Source: an uncultured Bacteroidales bacterium (GTDB taxonomy: Bacteria; Bacteroidota; Bacteroidia; Bacteroidales; P3). Taken from it: DNA of 64,000 bases. Made by a program: the position numbers and the translations under genes. Under the pieces are notes generated by a model. The model saw nothing but the letters and a program-made list of their open reading frames with translations. It was not told the DNA's origin and made no database searches. Location: assembly GCA_937886715.1 (NCBI GenBank), contig CAKZZD010000016.1, positions 186,001 through 250,000 of the forward strand, written 5' to 3'. Of the stretch, positions 37,255 through 48,328 are shown one piece after another. Position 1 is the first letter of the stretch; each line of letters begins with the position of its first letter.

Positions 37255-38633
37255 CCTAGCACCTCCTCTGCCAACTGGTTGAAGTCGATGCCGTCGAAGT
37301 TGCCGCTGGACATCATCAGGAGGTTTGCATTCTTCCATTCCATCGCCTTCACCTTTGCCACCATCGTGGCACTGTCGGTGAAGACCTCCACATTCCCCCC
37401 GAATGCCTTACGCACCTCCTCGGGGTCGAGGGGCGGCAGCTTTTTGAGTTGCAGGGCATGCTGGCTGAAGTAGACGTAGCGCACGTCGGCCTCGTCCATC
37501 GAGTGGGAGTACTGCTGCAGGAACTCCTGCGTCAGCGAGCTGAAGGTGTGCAGCTCCATGCAAGCCACCAGCCGACGGTCAGGGTACTGTTCGCGCATGG
37601 CGTGGATGGTAGCACGGAGCTTGGAGGGGGCATGGGCAAAGTCCTTGTAGACGGCACAGTCAAAATGACCAGTTGCTCCCATTCGGTCGCGACTGCTTTC
37701 GCTCTTCTTCACCAACTCGAGCCGCTTCGAGGCGCCCTCGAAGGTGCTGATGGCTTCGTCGAACTGCTCGTCCGTCACCCCTACCTGACGGCAGGCAAGA
37801 CGGGCAGCGGTGAGGTTGAGCAAGTTGTGATGGCCGAAGATGCGCAGCTTGGTATGACCGATTTCGGTCACGCCATCCACCACCCTGTGCTCCGGACAAA
37901 CATACGGCAGTTTCTGTATGTCGGTGCGCCGGTTCTCCACCGCCACGCGGTGCACCTCTTTGTCTTCGTCGCAGTATATCAGCGTGCCGTCAGGCTCTAT
38001 CAAGTCGATAAATTTGCTGAACTGCTCGCGGTAGATATCGAACGTCGGGAAGACGTTGATATGGTCCCACTCGATGCCAGTGATGATGGCCACGTTGGGG
38101 CGGTAGAGGTGGAACTTGGGCCGTCGGTCGATGGGCGAAGTCAGGTACTCGTCGCCCTCGATGACCATCACTTTAGCCGTATGCGAGAGACGCACCATCA
38201 CCTCGAAGCCCTTGAGCTGAGCGCCAACCATATAGTCGGCCTCGATGCCGCAATGTGCCAGCACATGCAGTATCATGGCCGTTGTGGTCGTCTTGCCGTG
38301 CGAACCGCCAATGACAATGCGCAATTTGTCCTTGCTCTGCTCGTAGAGGTATTCAGGGTAGCTGTAGATTTTCAGGCCCAGCTCTTGAGCGCGGATCAGT
38401 TCCGGATTGTCGATACGGGCATGCATGCCCAGCACCACGGCGTCGAGGTCGGGGGTGATGCGTTCGGGATGCCAACCGAACTCAGCAGGCAGAAGGCCAT
38501 ATTTTTCCAGCCGGCTGCGCGCCGGGTCGAATATCTCGTCGTCACTTCCTGTGACTGCGATGCCCTTCAGGCAAAGGGCTATGGCCAGGTTATGCATGGC
38601 GCTGCCGCCAATGGCTATAAAATGGACTCTCAT
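37251..38633 (-). CDS. mpl: UDP-N-acetylmuramate:L-alanyl-gamma-D-glutamyl-meso-diaminopimelate ligase
   Basis: Recycles murein tripeptide by joining it to UDP-MurNAc. Mur ligase features: N-terminal nucleotide-binding IAIGGSAMHNLAIAL, ATP loop GGSHGKTTTTAM, GIEWDHINVFP, FGHHNLLNLTAA and the C-terminal DFAHAPSKLRAT. The substitution of the usual tripeptide-adding motif by HAPSK-type residues and 460 aa length fit Mpl rather than MurC. ATGA overlaps with the HD gene upstream and the lipoprotein downstream. Confidence 0.92.
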   Translation of the reverse strand: MRVHFIAIGGSAMHNLAIALCLKGIAVTGSDDEIFDPARSRLEKYGLLPAEFGWHPERITPDLDAVVLGMHARIDNPELIRAQELGLKIYSYPEYLYEQSKDKLRIVIGGSHGKTTTTAMILHVLAHCGIEADYMVGAQLKGFEVMVRLSHTAKVMVIEGDEYLTSPIDRRPKFHLYRPNVAIITGIEWDHINVFPTFDIYREQFSKFIDLIEPDGTLIYCDEDKEVHRVAVENRRTDIQKLPYVCPEHRVVDGVTEIGHTKLRIFGHHNLLNLTAARLACRQVGVTDEQFDEAISTFEGASKRLELVKKSESSRDRMGATGHFDCAVYKDFAHAPSKLRATIHAMREQYPDRRLVACMELHTFSSLTQEFLQQYSHSMDEADVRYVYFSQHALQLKKLPPLDPEEVRKAFGGNVEVFTDSATMVAKVKAMEWKNANLLMMSSGNFDGIDFNQLAEEVLG

Positions 38634-39742
38634 TGTTTGGGATAATAATTATAATATTTAGTCACCTGTTTCTCAAGGAAGTGGTGATCCAACTGATCGC
38701 TGGCCTCGCTGATGTCCACGCAGCGGCCATCTTTGTAGAGGACTTTGATCTCTTGATCGTTGAAATCGTAGCTTCGGTTGTGCAGTTCGCCAGTACCATG
38801 GAAGTAATCGCACTCGACCCCTTCAAACGGTTCGCTGCTTATCTTGATAGCCGGCAGGTGGCGGTTGACAAGGTTCATGCTCAAGGTGCTCAGTATCTCG
38901 TCGTCCGAATGCTGCCAGTGCTTTAGAGCCACCATGATGTCGTCGTCGTCCAACTCGGCGAAGCGGTCGAGGAAGTCTCCCGACGAGGGGTCGAAATGGA
39001 ACACTGTCGGGTCCAGCCCTCGCGCGCGGCGCAGTATGTTCAGCAGCAGCTGGTCGGCGGCGATGACGGTCTTGTGCATATACACCTGCCAGTACATCAG
39101 GCGGCGGCTGATGATGAACTTCTCCACGCTGTAGATACCTTTTTCATCCACCACCAGTTCGTCGTGGTGGACGTTGAGCATCGAGATGATGCGGTCGGTG
39201 CCCACGATGCCTTCGCTGACGCCGGTGAAGTAGCTGTCGCGCCCCAGATAGTCGAGACGGTCCATATCCAACTGGCTGCTCACCAGCTGGTGAAGGAAAT
39301 GCTTGTGGTATCGGTCGGCAAATATCTCTATGGCCACATCCAGAGCACCGTGCATCTCTTCGTTGATGCGCTGCATCATCAGGAGCGTAATCTCCTCGTG
39401 CGGCACATCCACCAGTACCCGCTCGCTGGTGTGCGAGAAGGGCCCGTGCCCGATGTCGTGCAGCAGGATAGCCAGCTTGGCTCCACGGCATTCATCGTCT
39501 GTGATTTCCACTCCTTTCTGTCGCAGCACCTCCAGCGCCCGCCCCATCAGGTTGAGTGCCCCCAACATGTGGCTGAAGCGCGTATGCATGGCTCCGGGAT
39601 AGACCAGATAGGTCAGCCCCAGCTGCTTGATGCGCCGCTGGCGCTGAAACCAAGGGTGCTCAATCACCGACAGTATCACAGGGTCGTCGATACTGAGGAA
39701 TCCGTCGTACACCGGGTCGTTGATTATCTTACGTTTGCTCAT
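38630..39742 (-). CDS. HD-domain phosphohydrolase (dGTPase-like)
   Basis: 370 residues. N-terminus MSKRKIINDPVYDGFLSI followed by HTRFSHMLGALNLMG and the HD signature LLHDIGHGPFSHTSE, then LVSSQLDMDRLDYLGRD with the last metal-binding Asp. This is the SAMHD1/dGTPase-like HD family common in Bacteroidota; substrate not fixed. It overlaps its neighbours on both sides by 4 bp, inside the sufB-to-DUF2027 operon. Confidence 0.9.
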   Translation of the reverse strand: MSKRKIINDPVYDGFLSIDDPVILSVIEHPWFQRQRRIKQLGLTYLVYPGAMHTRFSHMLGALNLMGRALEVLRQKGVEITDDECRGAKLAILLHDIGHGPFSHTSERVLVDVPHEEITLLMMQRINEEMHGALDVAIEIFADRYHKHFLHQLVSSQLDMDRLDYLGRDSYFTGVSEGIVGTDRIISMLNVHHDELVVDEKGIYSVEKFIISRRLMYWQVYMHKTVIAADQLLLNILRRARGLDPTVFHFDPSSGDFLDRFAELDDDDIMVALKHWQHSDDEILSTLSMNLVNRHLPAIKISSEPFEGVECDYFHGTGELHNRSYDFNDQEIKVLYKDGRCVDISEASDQLDHHFLEKQVTKYYNYYPKQ

Positions 39743-40098
39743 AGTATGTCGGTTAAAAGTCCGGCGGCTTCAGCCACCATCTCGCCGCAAGGTTTCTTGC
39801 CGGCGGCCAGCAGACGGCCACAGACGATGTCGCCGTTGCTCTCGCGAAATTTTTCTATCAGCGTGCGCGTGTCGGCGGTGTGTCCCGTGAGACCACACAC
39901 CATGGCCATACCGCTCACGCATCCGCATACCTCGCGGCAGCCCGAGAGGCCGCGACCGAAGGGAGCGGCCACATTCATGGCATCCTCGGCCCGTATCGGC
40001 AGTTTGTCGGCCCAGGCCATCACCACCGCCTGACAGCAGTTGCAGCCCTGCTTGTGGAGGGCTCGCGCCTTCTCTTTCCTTTCCTCTTTCGTCATCAT
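39739..40098 (-). CDS. C_GCAxxG_C_C family protein
   Basis: 119 residues from ATG 40098, whose A is the last base of the trmH TAA stop (TAATG). Conserved cysteines: GCNCCQAV near residue 17 and the diagnostic GCREVCGCVSGMAMVCG (residues ~53-69), ending with a CGRLL-type block. The family is a small putative redox/metal protein often near electron-transfer genes; activity unknown. A longer in-frame reading exists within trmH but has no support. Confidence 0.88.
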   Translation of the reverse strand: MMTKEERKEKARALHKQGCNCCQAVVMAWADKLPIRAEDAMNVAAPFGRGLSGCREVCGCVSGMAMVCGLTGHTADTRTLIEKFRESNGDIVCGRLLAAGKKPCGEMVAEAAGLLTDIL

Positions 40099-40664
40099 TA
40101 TTTGTTTTGTGGCGCGACACTCGTGTGGCGCATATTCTTGTACATCTCCCATATCACGATGGCGGCGGCGCAGCTCACATTGAGCGAGTGCTTCGTCCCC
40201 TCCTGCGGTATCTCCAGTGCCCCGTCGCACAGCTCCATCACCTCCTCCTGCACCCCGTCGATCTCGTTGCCGAAGACTATCGCCACTCCACTCACGCATT
40301 CACACATTAACGCATTCACACAATCCACACTGATGCTCTCATGCGCGATCTCCACCGCATACACTTGATAGCCGCGTTCTTTCAAACCACGCACACACTC
40401 CACGGTATCCTCGTGGTAGCTCCACTCCACGCTCTCCTCCGCCCCGAGGGCCGTCTTGTGTATCTCGCGGTGCGGCGGCGTCGAGCAAATGCCACAGAGC
40501 GCGATGTGCTCCACGCGGAAGGCGTCGCTGGTGCGGAACACAGAGCCGATGTTGTTCAGGCTCCGCACATTGTCCAGCACCACCGTCAGCGGCAGCTTCG
40601 CGCTCTCGCGAAACTCCTCCACCGTCATCCGATGCATCTCCTCTGTTGTCAGTTTGTGTGTCAT
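40098..40664 (-). CDS. SpoU/TrmH-type RNA 2'-O-methyltransferase
   Basis: 188 residues of the SPOUT fold: motif 1 VLDNVRSLNNIGSVFRTSDA, motif 2 VAIVFGNEIDGV, motif 3 PQEGTKHSLNVSCAAAI with the knot residues. There is no L30e-like substrate-binding domain, so it is the small tRNA-type form; target nucleotide not assignable. Coupled to its neighbours by a 4-bp (upstream) and a 1-bp (downstream) overlap. Confidence 0.9.
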   Translation of the reverse strand: MTHKLTTEEMHRMTVEEFRESAKLPLTVVLDNVRSLNNIGSVFRTSDAFRVEHIALCGICSTPPHREIHKTALGAEESVEWSYHEDTVECVRGLKERGYQVYAVEIAHESISVDCVNALMCECVSGVAIVFGNEIDGVQEEVMELCDGALEIPQEGTKHSLNVSCAAAIVIWEMYKNMRHTSVAPQNK

Positions 40665-41218
40665 TCTGATAGTGCTTCTAATGTATCAACATAAAGTACC
40701 CTCGTTTTAGGGCAGATGCGCAGTTGTTCTTTGTGCTTTTTGAACCACAGACTCCAAGCCGTCAAGGCCATGCTGGACACATACTGTGTGCCGACGGGGG
40801 TATGGTCTGTGCTGTTTTTTGTGCCTGTCAGAAACTCGAAGTTAGCCACTATCAGCTCCGATTCATGCGACAGCGGCTTGAGGCTTACTTTGCGGAGTTT
40901 GTCAAGTCGTGCTTGGTAGACCTCCTGTGCCAACTTGTTGTCGCTGTGGCATTCGTGCTTCCTAGGATGTCCTGTCGGACCACCATACATTGTGACTATG
41001 CCGTCGCCAATTGGCTCTTGGTGATACTTTGAATTCATGTAGGGCTGGATTAACCCATATGCGCACCGCACCATGGTGACGCTGTCGTAATCCTGTAGGT
41101 ACCCCTCGGTGTCAAAGCCCTGCAATGCTGGCTCAACCTGGTATTCTGTACCAAAGGCGTTCTGCGCCGTAGCAGATACGGATACAGCAAACAGCAGGAC
41201 TATGAGCAACCTCTTCAT
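40661..41218 (-). CDS. Secreted protein of unknown function
   Basis: 185 residues from ATG 41218 (MKRLLIVLLFAVSVSATAQ, a signal peptide with cleavage after TAQ). The mature protein starts NAFGTEYQVEPALQGFD and has a helical, mixed-charge composition, with a VANFEFLTGTKNS segment near residue 130. I do not recognise the family. The ATG overlaps the TGA of sufB and its own TGA overlaps the trmH ATG, so it is translated as part of the operon. A longer frame inside sufB should not be used. Confidence 0.75.
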   Translation of the reverse strand: MKRLLIVLLFAVSVSATAQNAFGTEYQVEPALQGFDTEGYLQDYDSVTMVRCAYGLIQPYMNSKYHQEPIGDGIVTMYGGPTGHPRKHECHSDNKLAQEVYQARLDKLRKVSLKPLSHESELIVANFEFLTGTKNSTDHTPVGTQYVSSMALTAWSLWFKKHKEQLRICPKTRVLYVDTLEALSE

Positions 41219-42657
41219 CCTACGCTTCCTTCCAGAGATATCGACAGCAGTTTCTGCGCCTCCACGGCGAACTCCATCGGCAGCTTCTTCAGCACGTCTT
41301 TGGCGTAGCCGTTCACTATCAGGCCCACAGCGCTCTCGGGGCTGATGCCGCGCTGCTGGCAGTAGAAGAGCTGGTCCTCGCTGATCTTGCTCGTCGTCGC
41401 CTCGTGCTCCAGGATGGCCGTGTGGTTGTCCGCCTTGATGTAGGGCCATGTGTGCGCGCCGCACTGGTCGCCAAGCAACAGCGAGTCGCACTGCGAGTAG
41501 TTCCTCGCGTTGTCCGCACCCTTGCCGATCTGCACCAGACCGCGGTAGCTGTTGTGGCTCCGTCCGGCACTGATGCCCTTGCTCATGATGGTGCTGCGTG
41601 TGTTTTTGCCCACATGTATCATCTTCGTGCCCGTGTCCGCCTGCTGGTAGTTGTTCGTGACGGCCACCGAGTAGAACTCCGCCGTCGAGTCGTCGCCCTG
41701 CAGGATGCAGCTGGGGTACTTCCACGTCACCGCGCTGCCCGTCTCCACCTGCGTCCAGCTCAGCTTCGAGTGGCTCCCCTTGCAGATGCCGCGCTTCGTG
41801 ACGAAGTTGTAGATGCCCCCCTTGCCCTCCTTGTCGCCCGGGTACCAGTTCTGCACCGTGCTGTACTTCACCTCGGCATCCTTCATGACGACAATCTCCA
41901 CAATGGCCGCATGCAGCTGGTTCTCGTCCCTCTGCGGAGCCGTGCAGCCCTCCATATAGCTCACGTACGCACCCTCGTCCGCCACAATCAGCGTCCGCTC
42001 GAACTGGCCTGTCCCCTTCGCGTTGATGCGGAAATAGCTGCTAAGCTCCATCGGGCAGCGCACCCCCTTGGGGATGTAGCAGAACGAGCCGTCGCTGAAC
42101 ACAGCGCTGTTCAGTGCGGCGAAGAAATTGTCGCTGCTCGGCACCACGCTGCCCAGGTACCTCCTCACCAAGTCGGGATGCTTCTGCACCGCCTCGCTGA
42201 TGGGCATGAAAATGATGCCCTTCTCCTCCAGCGCCTTCTGGCTGGTGGTCTTCACGCTCACCGAGTCCATGATGGCATCGTAGGCCACGCCCGCCAGCGC
42301 CTCTCTTTCCCGCAGGGGGATGCCCAGCTTGTCGAAGGTGGCCAGCAGTTCGGGATCGACCTCATCCATGCTCTTCTTCTTCTCCTGCTTGGGGGCAGCG
42401 AAGTAGATGATGTCCTGGTAGTTCGGCCTCTCGTACTCCAGGTGCGCCCAGTCCGGCTCCTTCATCCTCTGCCAGCGGCGGAACGCCTCCAGCCGGAACT
42501 CCAGCAGCCACTCCGGCTCGCCCTTCTTTGCCGAAATCATCCTCACCACCTCCTCGTCCAAACCTTTGCGGATTGTTTCCGTTTCTATCTCTGTGGTGAA
42601 ACCCCATTTGTAATCCTCATGGGTCACCTCCTCAATGATGTCTTTATTCTCTTCCAT
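41215..42657 (-). CDS. sufB: Fe-S cluster assembly scaffold SufB
   Basis: 480 residues from ATG 42657 (MEENKDIIEEVTHEDYKWGF). Component of the SufBCD scaffold that builds iron-sulfur clusters. Typical blocks: MDEVDPELLATFDKLGIPL, GCTAPQRDENQLHAAIVE, RGICKGSHSKLSWTQVE and the C-terminal SKISEDQLFYCQQRGIS with the conserved cysteine region. sufC and sufD are not next to it; instead it heads an unrelated eight-gene operon. Clients in this window include IspG and QueG. Confidence 0.95.
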   Translation of the reverse strand: MEENKDIIEEVTHEDYKWGFTTEIETETIRKGLDEEVVRMISAKKGEPEWLLEFRLEAFRRWQRMKEPDWAHLEYERPNYQDIIYFAAPKQEKKKSMDEVDPELLATFDKLGIPLREREALAGVAYDAIMDSVSVKTTSQKALEEKGIIFMPISEAVQKHPDLVRRYLGSVVPSSDNFFAALNSAVFSDGSFCYIPKGVRCPMELSSYFRINAKGTGQFERTLIVADEGAYVSYMEGCTAPQRDENQLHAAIVEIVVMKDAEVKYSTVQNWYPGDKEGKGGIYNFVTKRGICKGSHSKLSWTQVETGSAVTWKYPSCILQGDDSTAEFYSVAVTNNYQQADTGTKMIHVGKNTRSTIMSKGISAGRSHNSYRGLVQIGKGADNARNYSQCDSLLLGDQCGAHTWPYIKADNHTAILEHEATTSKISEDQLFYCQQRGISPESAVGLIVNGYAKDVLKKLPMEFAVEAQKLLSISLEGSVG

Positions 42658-42846
42658 CTTTTTTTCAAAAATCGTTGTCCGGCGCTCTGCCTTCCTGAGG
42701 AAGAGGAGCCATTTTTCCCAACCCCCGCCGGCACAGCGCATTTTCTTTTTAACGCACCTCCCAAATAATTATTGTACATTCCAACGCTTTTTTCTATGCC
42801 AGAGGGGTCAAAAAAACTTTTCGTCGGGCGAATCATAAAAAAGTTG

Positions 42847-42854
42847 TATTTTTG
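42847..42854 (+). promoter_or_regulatory. Bacteroides-type -7 box of valS
   Basis: tatttttg (TAnnTTTG) followed by cagcccgaa; a start about 7 bp downstream leaves a leader of ~20 nt before the valS ATG at 42881. Confidence 0.75.
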
Positions 42855-42880
42855 CAGCCCGAATCTAACAACTCATCACA

Positions 42881-45541
<2,661 letters not shown>

Positions 45542-45582
45542 GGCACACCGACCCGACACATACACACCAAAAACAGACAGCC

Positions 45583-45981
45583 ATGAAAAAGAGAGCGACT
45601 ATGATGCTGATGGTGGCTGCATTGGCCGCAGGCGCATGCACCACCACCAGCAACATGAAACGGAGCGAATTCGACAACCGCACCTACCAGGTGGAAATGG
45701 CAATGAGCCGGCTGGGATACTACCCCGTCGCCTTCAACGCCGAAACCGTCAACGAAGGCCACAACGACGGCGAAAAATGGGTGGACGACTACGTGTGGTA
45801 CGACCACCGCTCGTTTGCCGACAGTGTGGGCCACTTTGCCGACTACACCATGCGCTACAAAAAATCCGGCAACATGGTGCTGCAGGTGACCCTGACAGGC
45901 TGCTCGGTGACCAACGCCAGAGACTACAACAAAGTCTGCGGCTCGCGCAGCACGGTGCGCAGCATCATCGAAGGCAGATAG
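45583..45981 (+). CDS. Small lipoprotein, paralogue of the one at 36790
   Basis: 132 residues with a lipobox signal (MKKRATMMLMVAALAAGAC; Cys ~19). The mature part is short and polar; near its end TGCSVTNARDYNKVCGSRS matches VVGCNTSNSKDYERLCGEHS of the other lipoprotein in spacing and character (two Cys, the NxKDY/NARDY core). It follows valS by 41 bp and may be cotranscribed. Family unknown. Confidence 0.75.
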   Translation: MKKRATMMLMVAALAAGACTTTSNMKRSEFDNRTYQVEMAMSRLGYYPVAFNAETVNEGHNDGEKWVDDYVWYDHRSFADSVGHFADYTMRYKKSGNMVLQVTLTGCSVTNARDYNKVCGSRSTVRSIIEGR

Positions 45982-46002
45982 CCGACCGGTCCTTCCCCCC
46001 TC

Positions 46003-47043
46003 CTACGGCGCTGCCACAAAAGTGGCCACAAACGTCGTGTCCGACATCAGGTCGACAACACGCGGATTGTCGGCCACCCCGTCGTTCCATTGCCCAAACA
46101 CATAGCCGTCGTAAGGCACGGCCCGAATCGTGTCGAGCGACCGGTCGGGAAAATAACCGCCGCCTTCCACATATCCCGACAATGTGTCCGTCGCCGACAC
46201 CTCCAAATGATAGAAATCGACGATTGGAATGAAAGGCCCCACAGCAAAATCCTTCTCCATCAGCCTACTCCAGTACGTCTCGTCGATAGGCGACCTGTTG
46301 ACAAACAAACGTTGCACCCCCAACCTGCACCGTTGGCAGAAATCCGAACCCATCTCCACCACGCATTGATAGATGGTGGGCAGATAGTTCACCGTTATCG
46401 CCGAATCCCAATTGTAGATAGTGCTGCGATGGGTGCCAGCCACATAAAACAGGGAATCGACCAGCACGGGTTGCTGAAAATAGGCCTTATATACATAACA
46501 ATAGATATCGTTCTCAGTGCCTGAGGCCGACTCATAGTCGCTCAACGACTCCGGCAATCGCCACACATCCGGAAACACATTGTCCCATCTCACCGTGTCG
46601 AGCGCCACCATATGGGGCGGATAAACAGCCGGGGCCCCTGGGATCCGCGACATCCCTTGCAACAGAATCATGTATTCATCCAGACGATTCATGTTCTCAA
46701 TCGGCGTTTCCGACATCAGTTCCGCCGGATTCATCGCCACCATGGCAGCCAGCCCCTGAACAGCCATCCTGCATGGCGCATGGAATTCGGCAACATGCAA
46801 CATCGGGTTAGGGTCGGACCACGCCCCATCCGCATGCACTCCTCCATGAAGATTGCGGAACATGAAATGCAAATCCAAGCTGCTGTCCAAATACGACAAG
46901 CACTGGTCATACCACAAGGGCGTGTAGAAATCGGGCTGGCGACCGAAAATCGTGTCGTTCCAGTCATAATAGGGTTGTGCCGAAAGTGTTGCACCGGCAG
47001 CCAATCCCACAACGCACAGTATTATATGGCGAACAGTTTTCAT
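46003..47043 (-). CDS. Secreted protein with an InlB-B-like terminal repeat, paralogue of its neighbour
   Basis: 346 residues; signal peptide MKTVRHIILCVVGLAAGATLSAQ. The body aligns by eye with the next protein (upstream): WYDQC near the start, MAVQGLAAM, and a block KAYFQQPVLVDSLFYVAGT. Its end, TLSGYVEGGGYFPD onward to MSDTTFVATF, is a small glycine-rich beta repeat of the type found in Bacteroidota/InlB-B. Unlike the neighbour it has no C-terminal sorting domain. Function unknown. Confidence 0.75.
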   Translation of the reverse strand: MKTVRHIILCVVGLAAGATLSAQPYYDWNDTIFGRQPDFYTPLWYDQCLSYLDSSLDLHFMFRNLHGGVHADGAWSDPNPMLHVAEFHAPCRMAVQGLAAMVAMNPAELMSETPIENMNRLDEYMILLQGMSRIPGAPAVYPPHMVALDTVRWDNVFPDVWRLPESLSDYESASGTENDIYCYVYKAYFQQPVLVDSLFYVAGTHRSTIYNWDSAITVNYLPTIYQCVVEMGSDFCQRCRLGVQRLFVNRSPIDETYWSRLMEKDFAVGPFIPIVDFYHLEVSATDTLSGYVEGGGYFPDRSLDTIRAVPYDGYVFGQWNDGVADNPRVVDLMSDTTFVATFVAAP

Positions 47044-47048
47044 AAGCG

Positions 47049-48305
47049 CTATTTTTTGATAAAAGATACAACTGATGTCGTTCCCCTATTGGCAACAACC
47101 ACACGATAGGTGCCAGCAGAGAAATCCGACACATCGAAATGGAACTTGGTTCCGGTGAAATCCGACTGGTACACCACCCGGCCATTGACATCGTAGACAA
47201 CCACCGAATAGCGGTCCGACTGGGCCACACGAACCTCCACCCTACTATGGGCCGGATTGGGATAAAGGGCAATATGGAGCAAACTGTCGCTTTGGACAAT
47301 AGCCGTAGTATCGTCCGGGAAGAAATACGCCGTGAGCGTCGAGTCGGAGAAAACCTGTATGGTTCGCGGATTACTTAAATCAAAGTCGCTCCAGAAAGCG
47401 AAAAGATACCCCTCCGCCGGAGTGGCAGAAATCACCGTGCTCTCCCCTGCACGAAACACGCCGCCGCCCGACACGCTCCCCTGCAATGTGTCGTCTGAAA
47501 GCACCGTGATGCTGTACGACGCCGTGTCGACAATAGCGAAAAACGGGCCACAGTGGAAATACCCTATCAGAGGGTATTCTTCAAGATAATGAAACCCATC
47601 TGGCCCTATATTGCCGGCGGTGTCATCCGAATAAACCAGATATAGATCATTCGGGGGACAGGTATCGCAATGCGCAATCTCCCAAATCACAGGATACCGG
47701 ATGGGTATGTTTTCGAGCCATTCTAATATTGGTCTGATCACGCCATTATTCCGCAATGTGCCCGCGACAATGAATGATGAATCGACCACAACCGGTCGTT
47801 TGAAATAAACCTCATACGCATTCGCTAGCATAAAATTGTCAAGGTCCGAGGTGTCTGTCAGCCCTTCATGTCGCGGCAGTCGCACAGGGATAGAATCCTC
47901 GAAATTCCACGCCATAGAATCAAGCAACACAACACCTCCCGGAGCTGACGAGTCGACTTGATACAGAAGCAGCGTTTCCTTCAATGTGTCTAATCTGAGA
48001 TGCGATCTGGCCGTATATAAAGAATAATCCTTCGGACGCCCACCCTCAAGCACCGCCAAACCTTTCACAGCCAACGGAACAGGCGTTTCAAACCGGGCCC
48101 CGATAGTACCGGTTTTGTTCGAGGTGAGGTCCTTAAAATATAACCACGCATCATGCCCCCAGGTGTAGATAGGGCAGGTGTCGTACCACACATTATAGTA
48201 ATACTTGTCATTGCGCGACGGGATAGTGTCGTCGGAGGCAGCACTCATTGCCTGCACCCCTATCGGCACTAGCGCCAAAAACACAGCTGTCAATACCTTT
48301 TTCAT
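47049..48305 (-). CDS. Type IX secreted protein with InlB-B-like repeat
   Basis: 418 residues from ATG 48305 (MKKVLTAVFLALVPIGVQAM signal peptide). It shares the body of the neighbour (WYDTC, LAVKGLAVL, VYFKRPVVVDSSFIVAGT) and the glycine-rich repeat (QGSVSGGGVF ... VFSDSTLTAYF), then adds a type A sorting domain from ~residue 340 (ALYPNPAHSRVEV ... VYDVNGRVVY ... ending VVSFIKK). So it should leave through the type IX secretion system, maybe as a surface adhesin. Five bp separate the two genes. Confidence 0.8.
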   Translation of the reverse strand: MKKVLTAVFLALVPIGVQAMSAASDDTIPSRNDKYYYNVWYDTCPIYTWGHDAWLYFKDLTSNKTGTIGARFETPVPLAVKGLAVLEGGRPKDYSLYTARSHLRLDTLKETLLLYQVDSSAPGGVVLLDSMAWNFEDSIPVRLPRHEGLTDTSDLDNFMLANAYEVYFKRPVVVDSSFIVAGTLRNNGVIRPILEWLENIPIRYPVIWEIAHCDTCPPNDLYLVYSDDTAGNIGPDGFHYLEEYPLIGYFHCGPFFAIVDTASYSITVLSDDTLQGSVSGGGVFRAGESTVISATPAEGYLFAFWSDFDLSNPRTIQVFSDSTLTAYFFPDDTTAIVQSDSLLHIALYPNPAHSRVEVRVAQSDRYSVVVYDVNGRVVYQSDFTGTKFHFDVSDFSAGTYRVVVANRGTTSVVSFIKK

Positions 48306-48328
48306 ATCATCATGGCTTTTTGTTTTTT

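Noticed and set aside
39739..40299. The longer 186-residue frame for the C_GCAxxG_C_C protein
   Set aside because: Its first 67 residues overlap trmH and are arginine-rich shadow sequence; the TAATG start is convincing.
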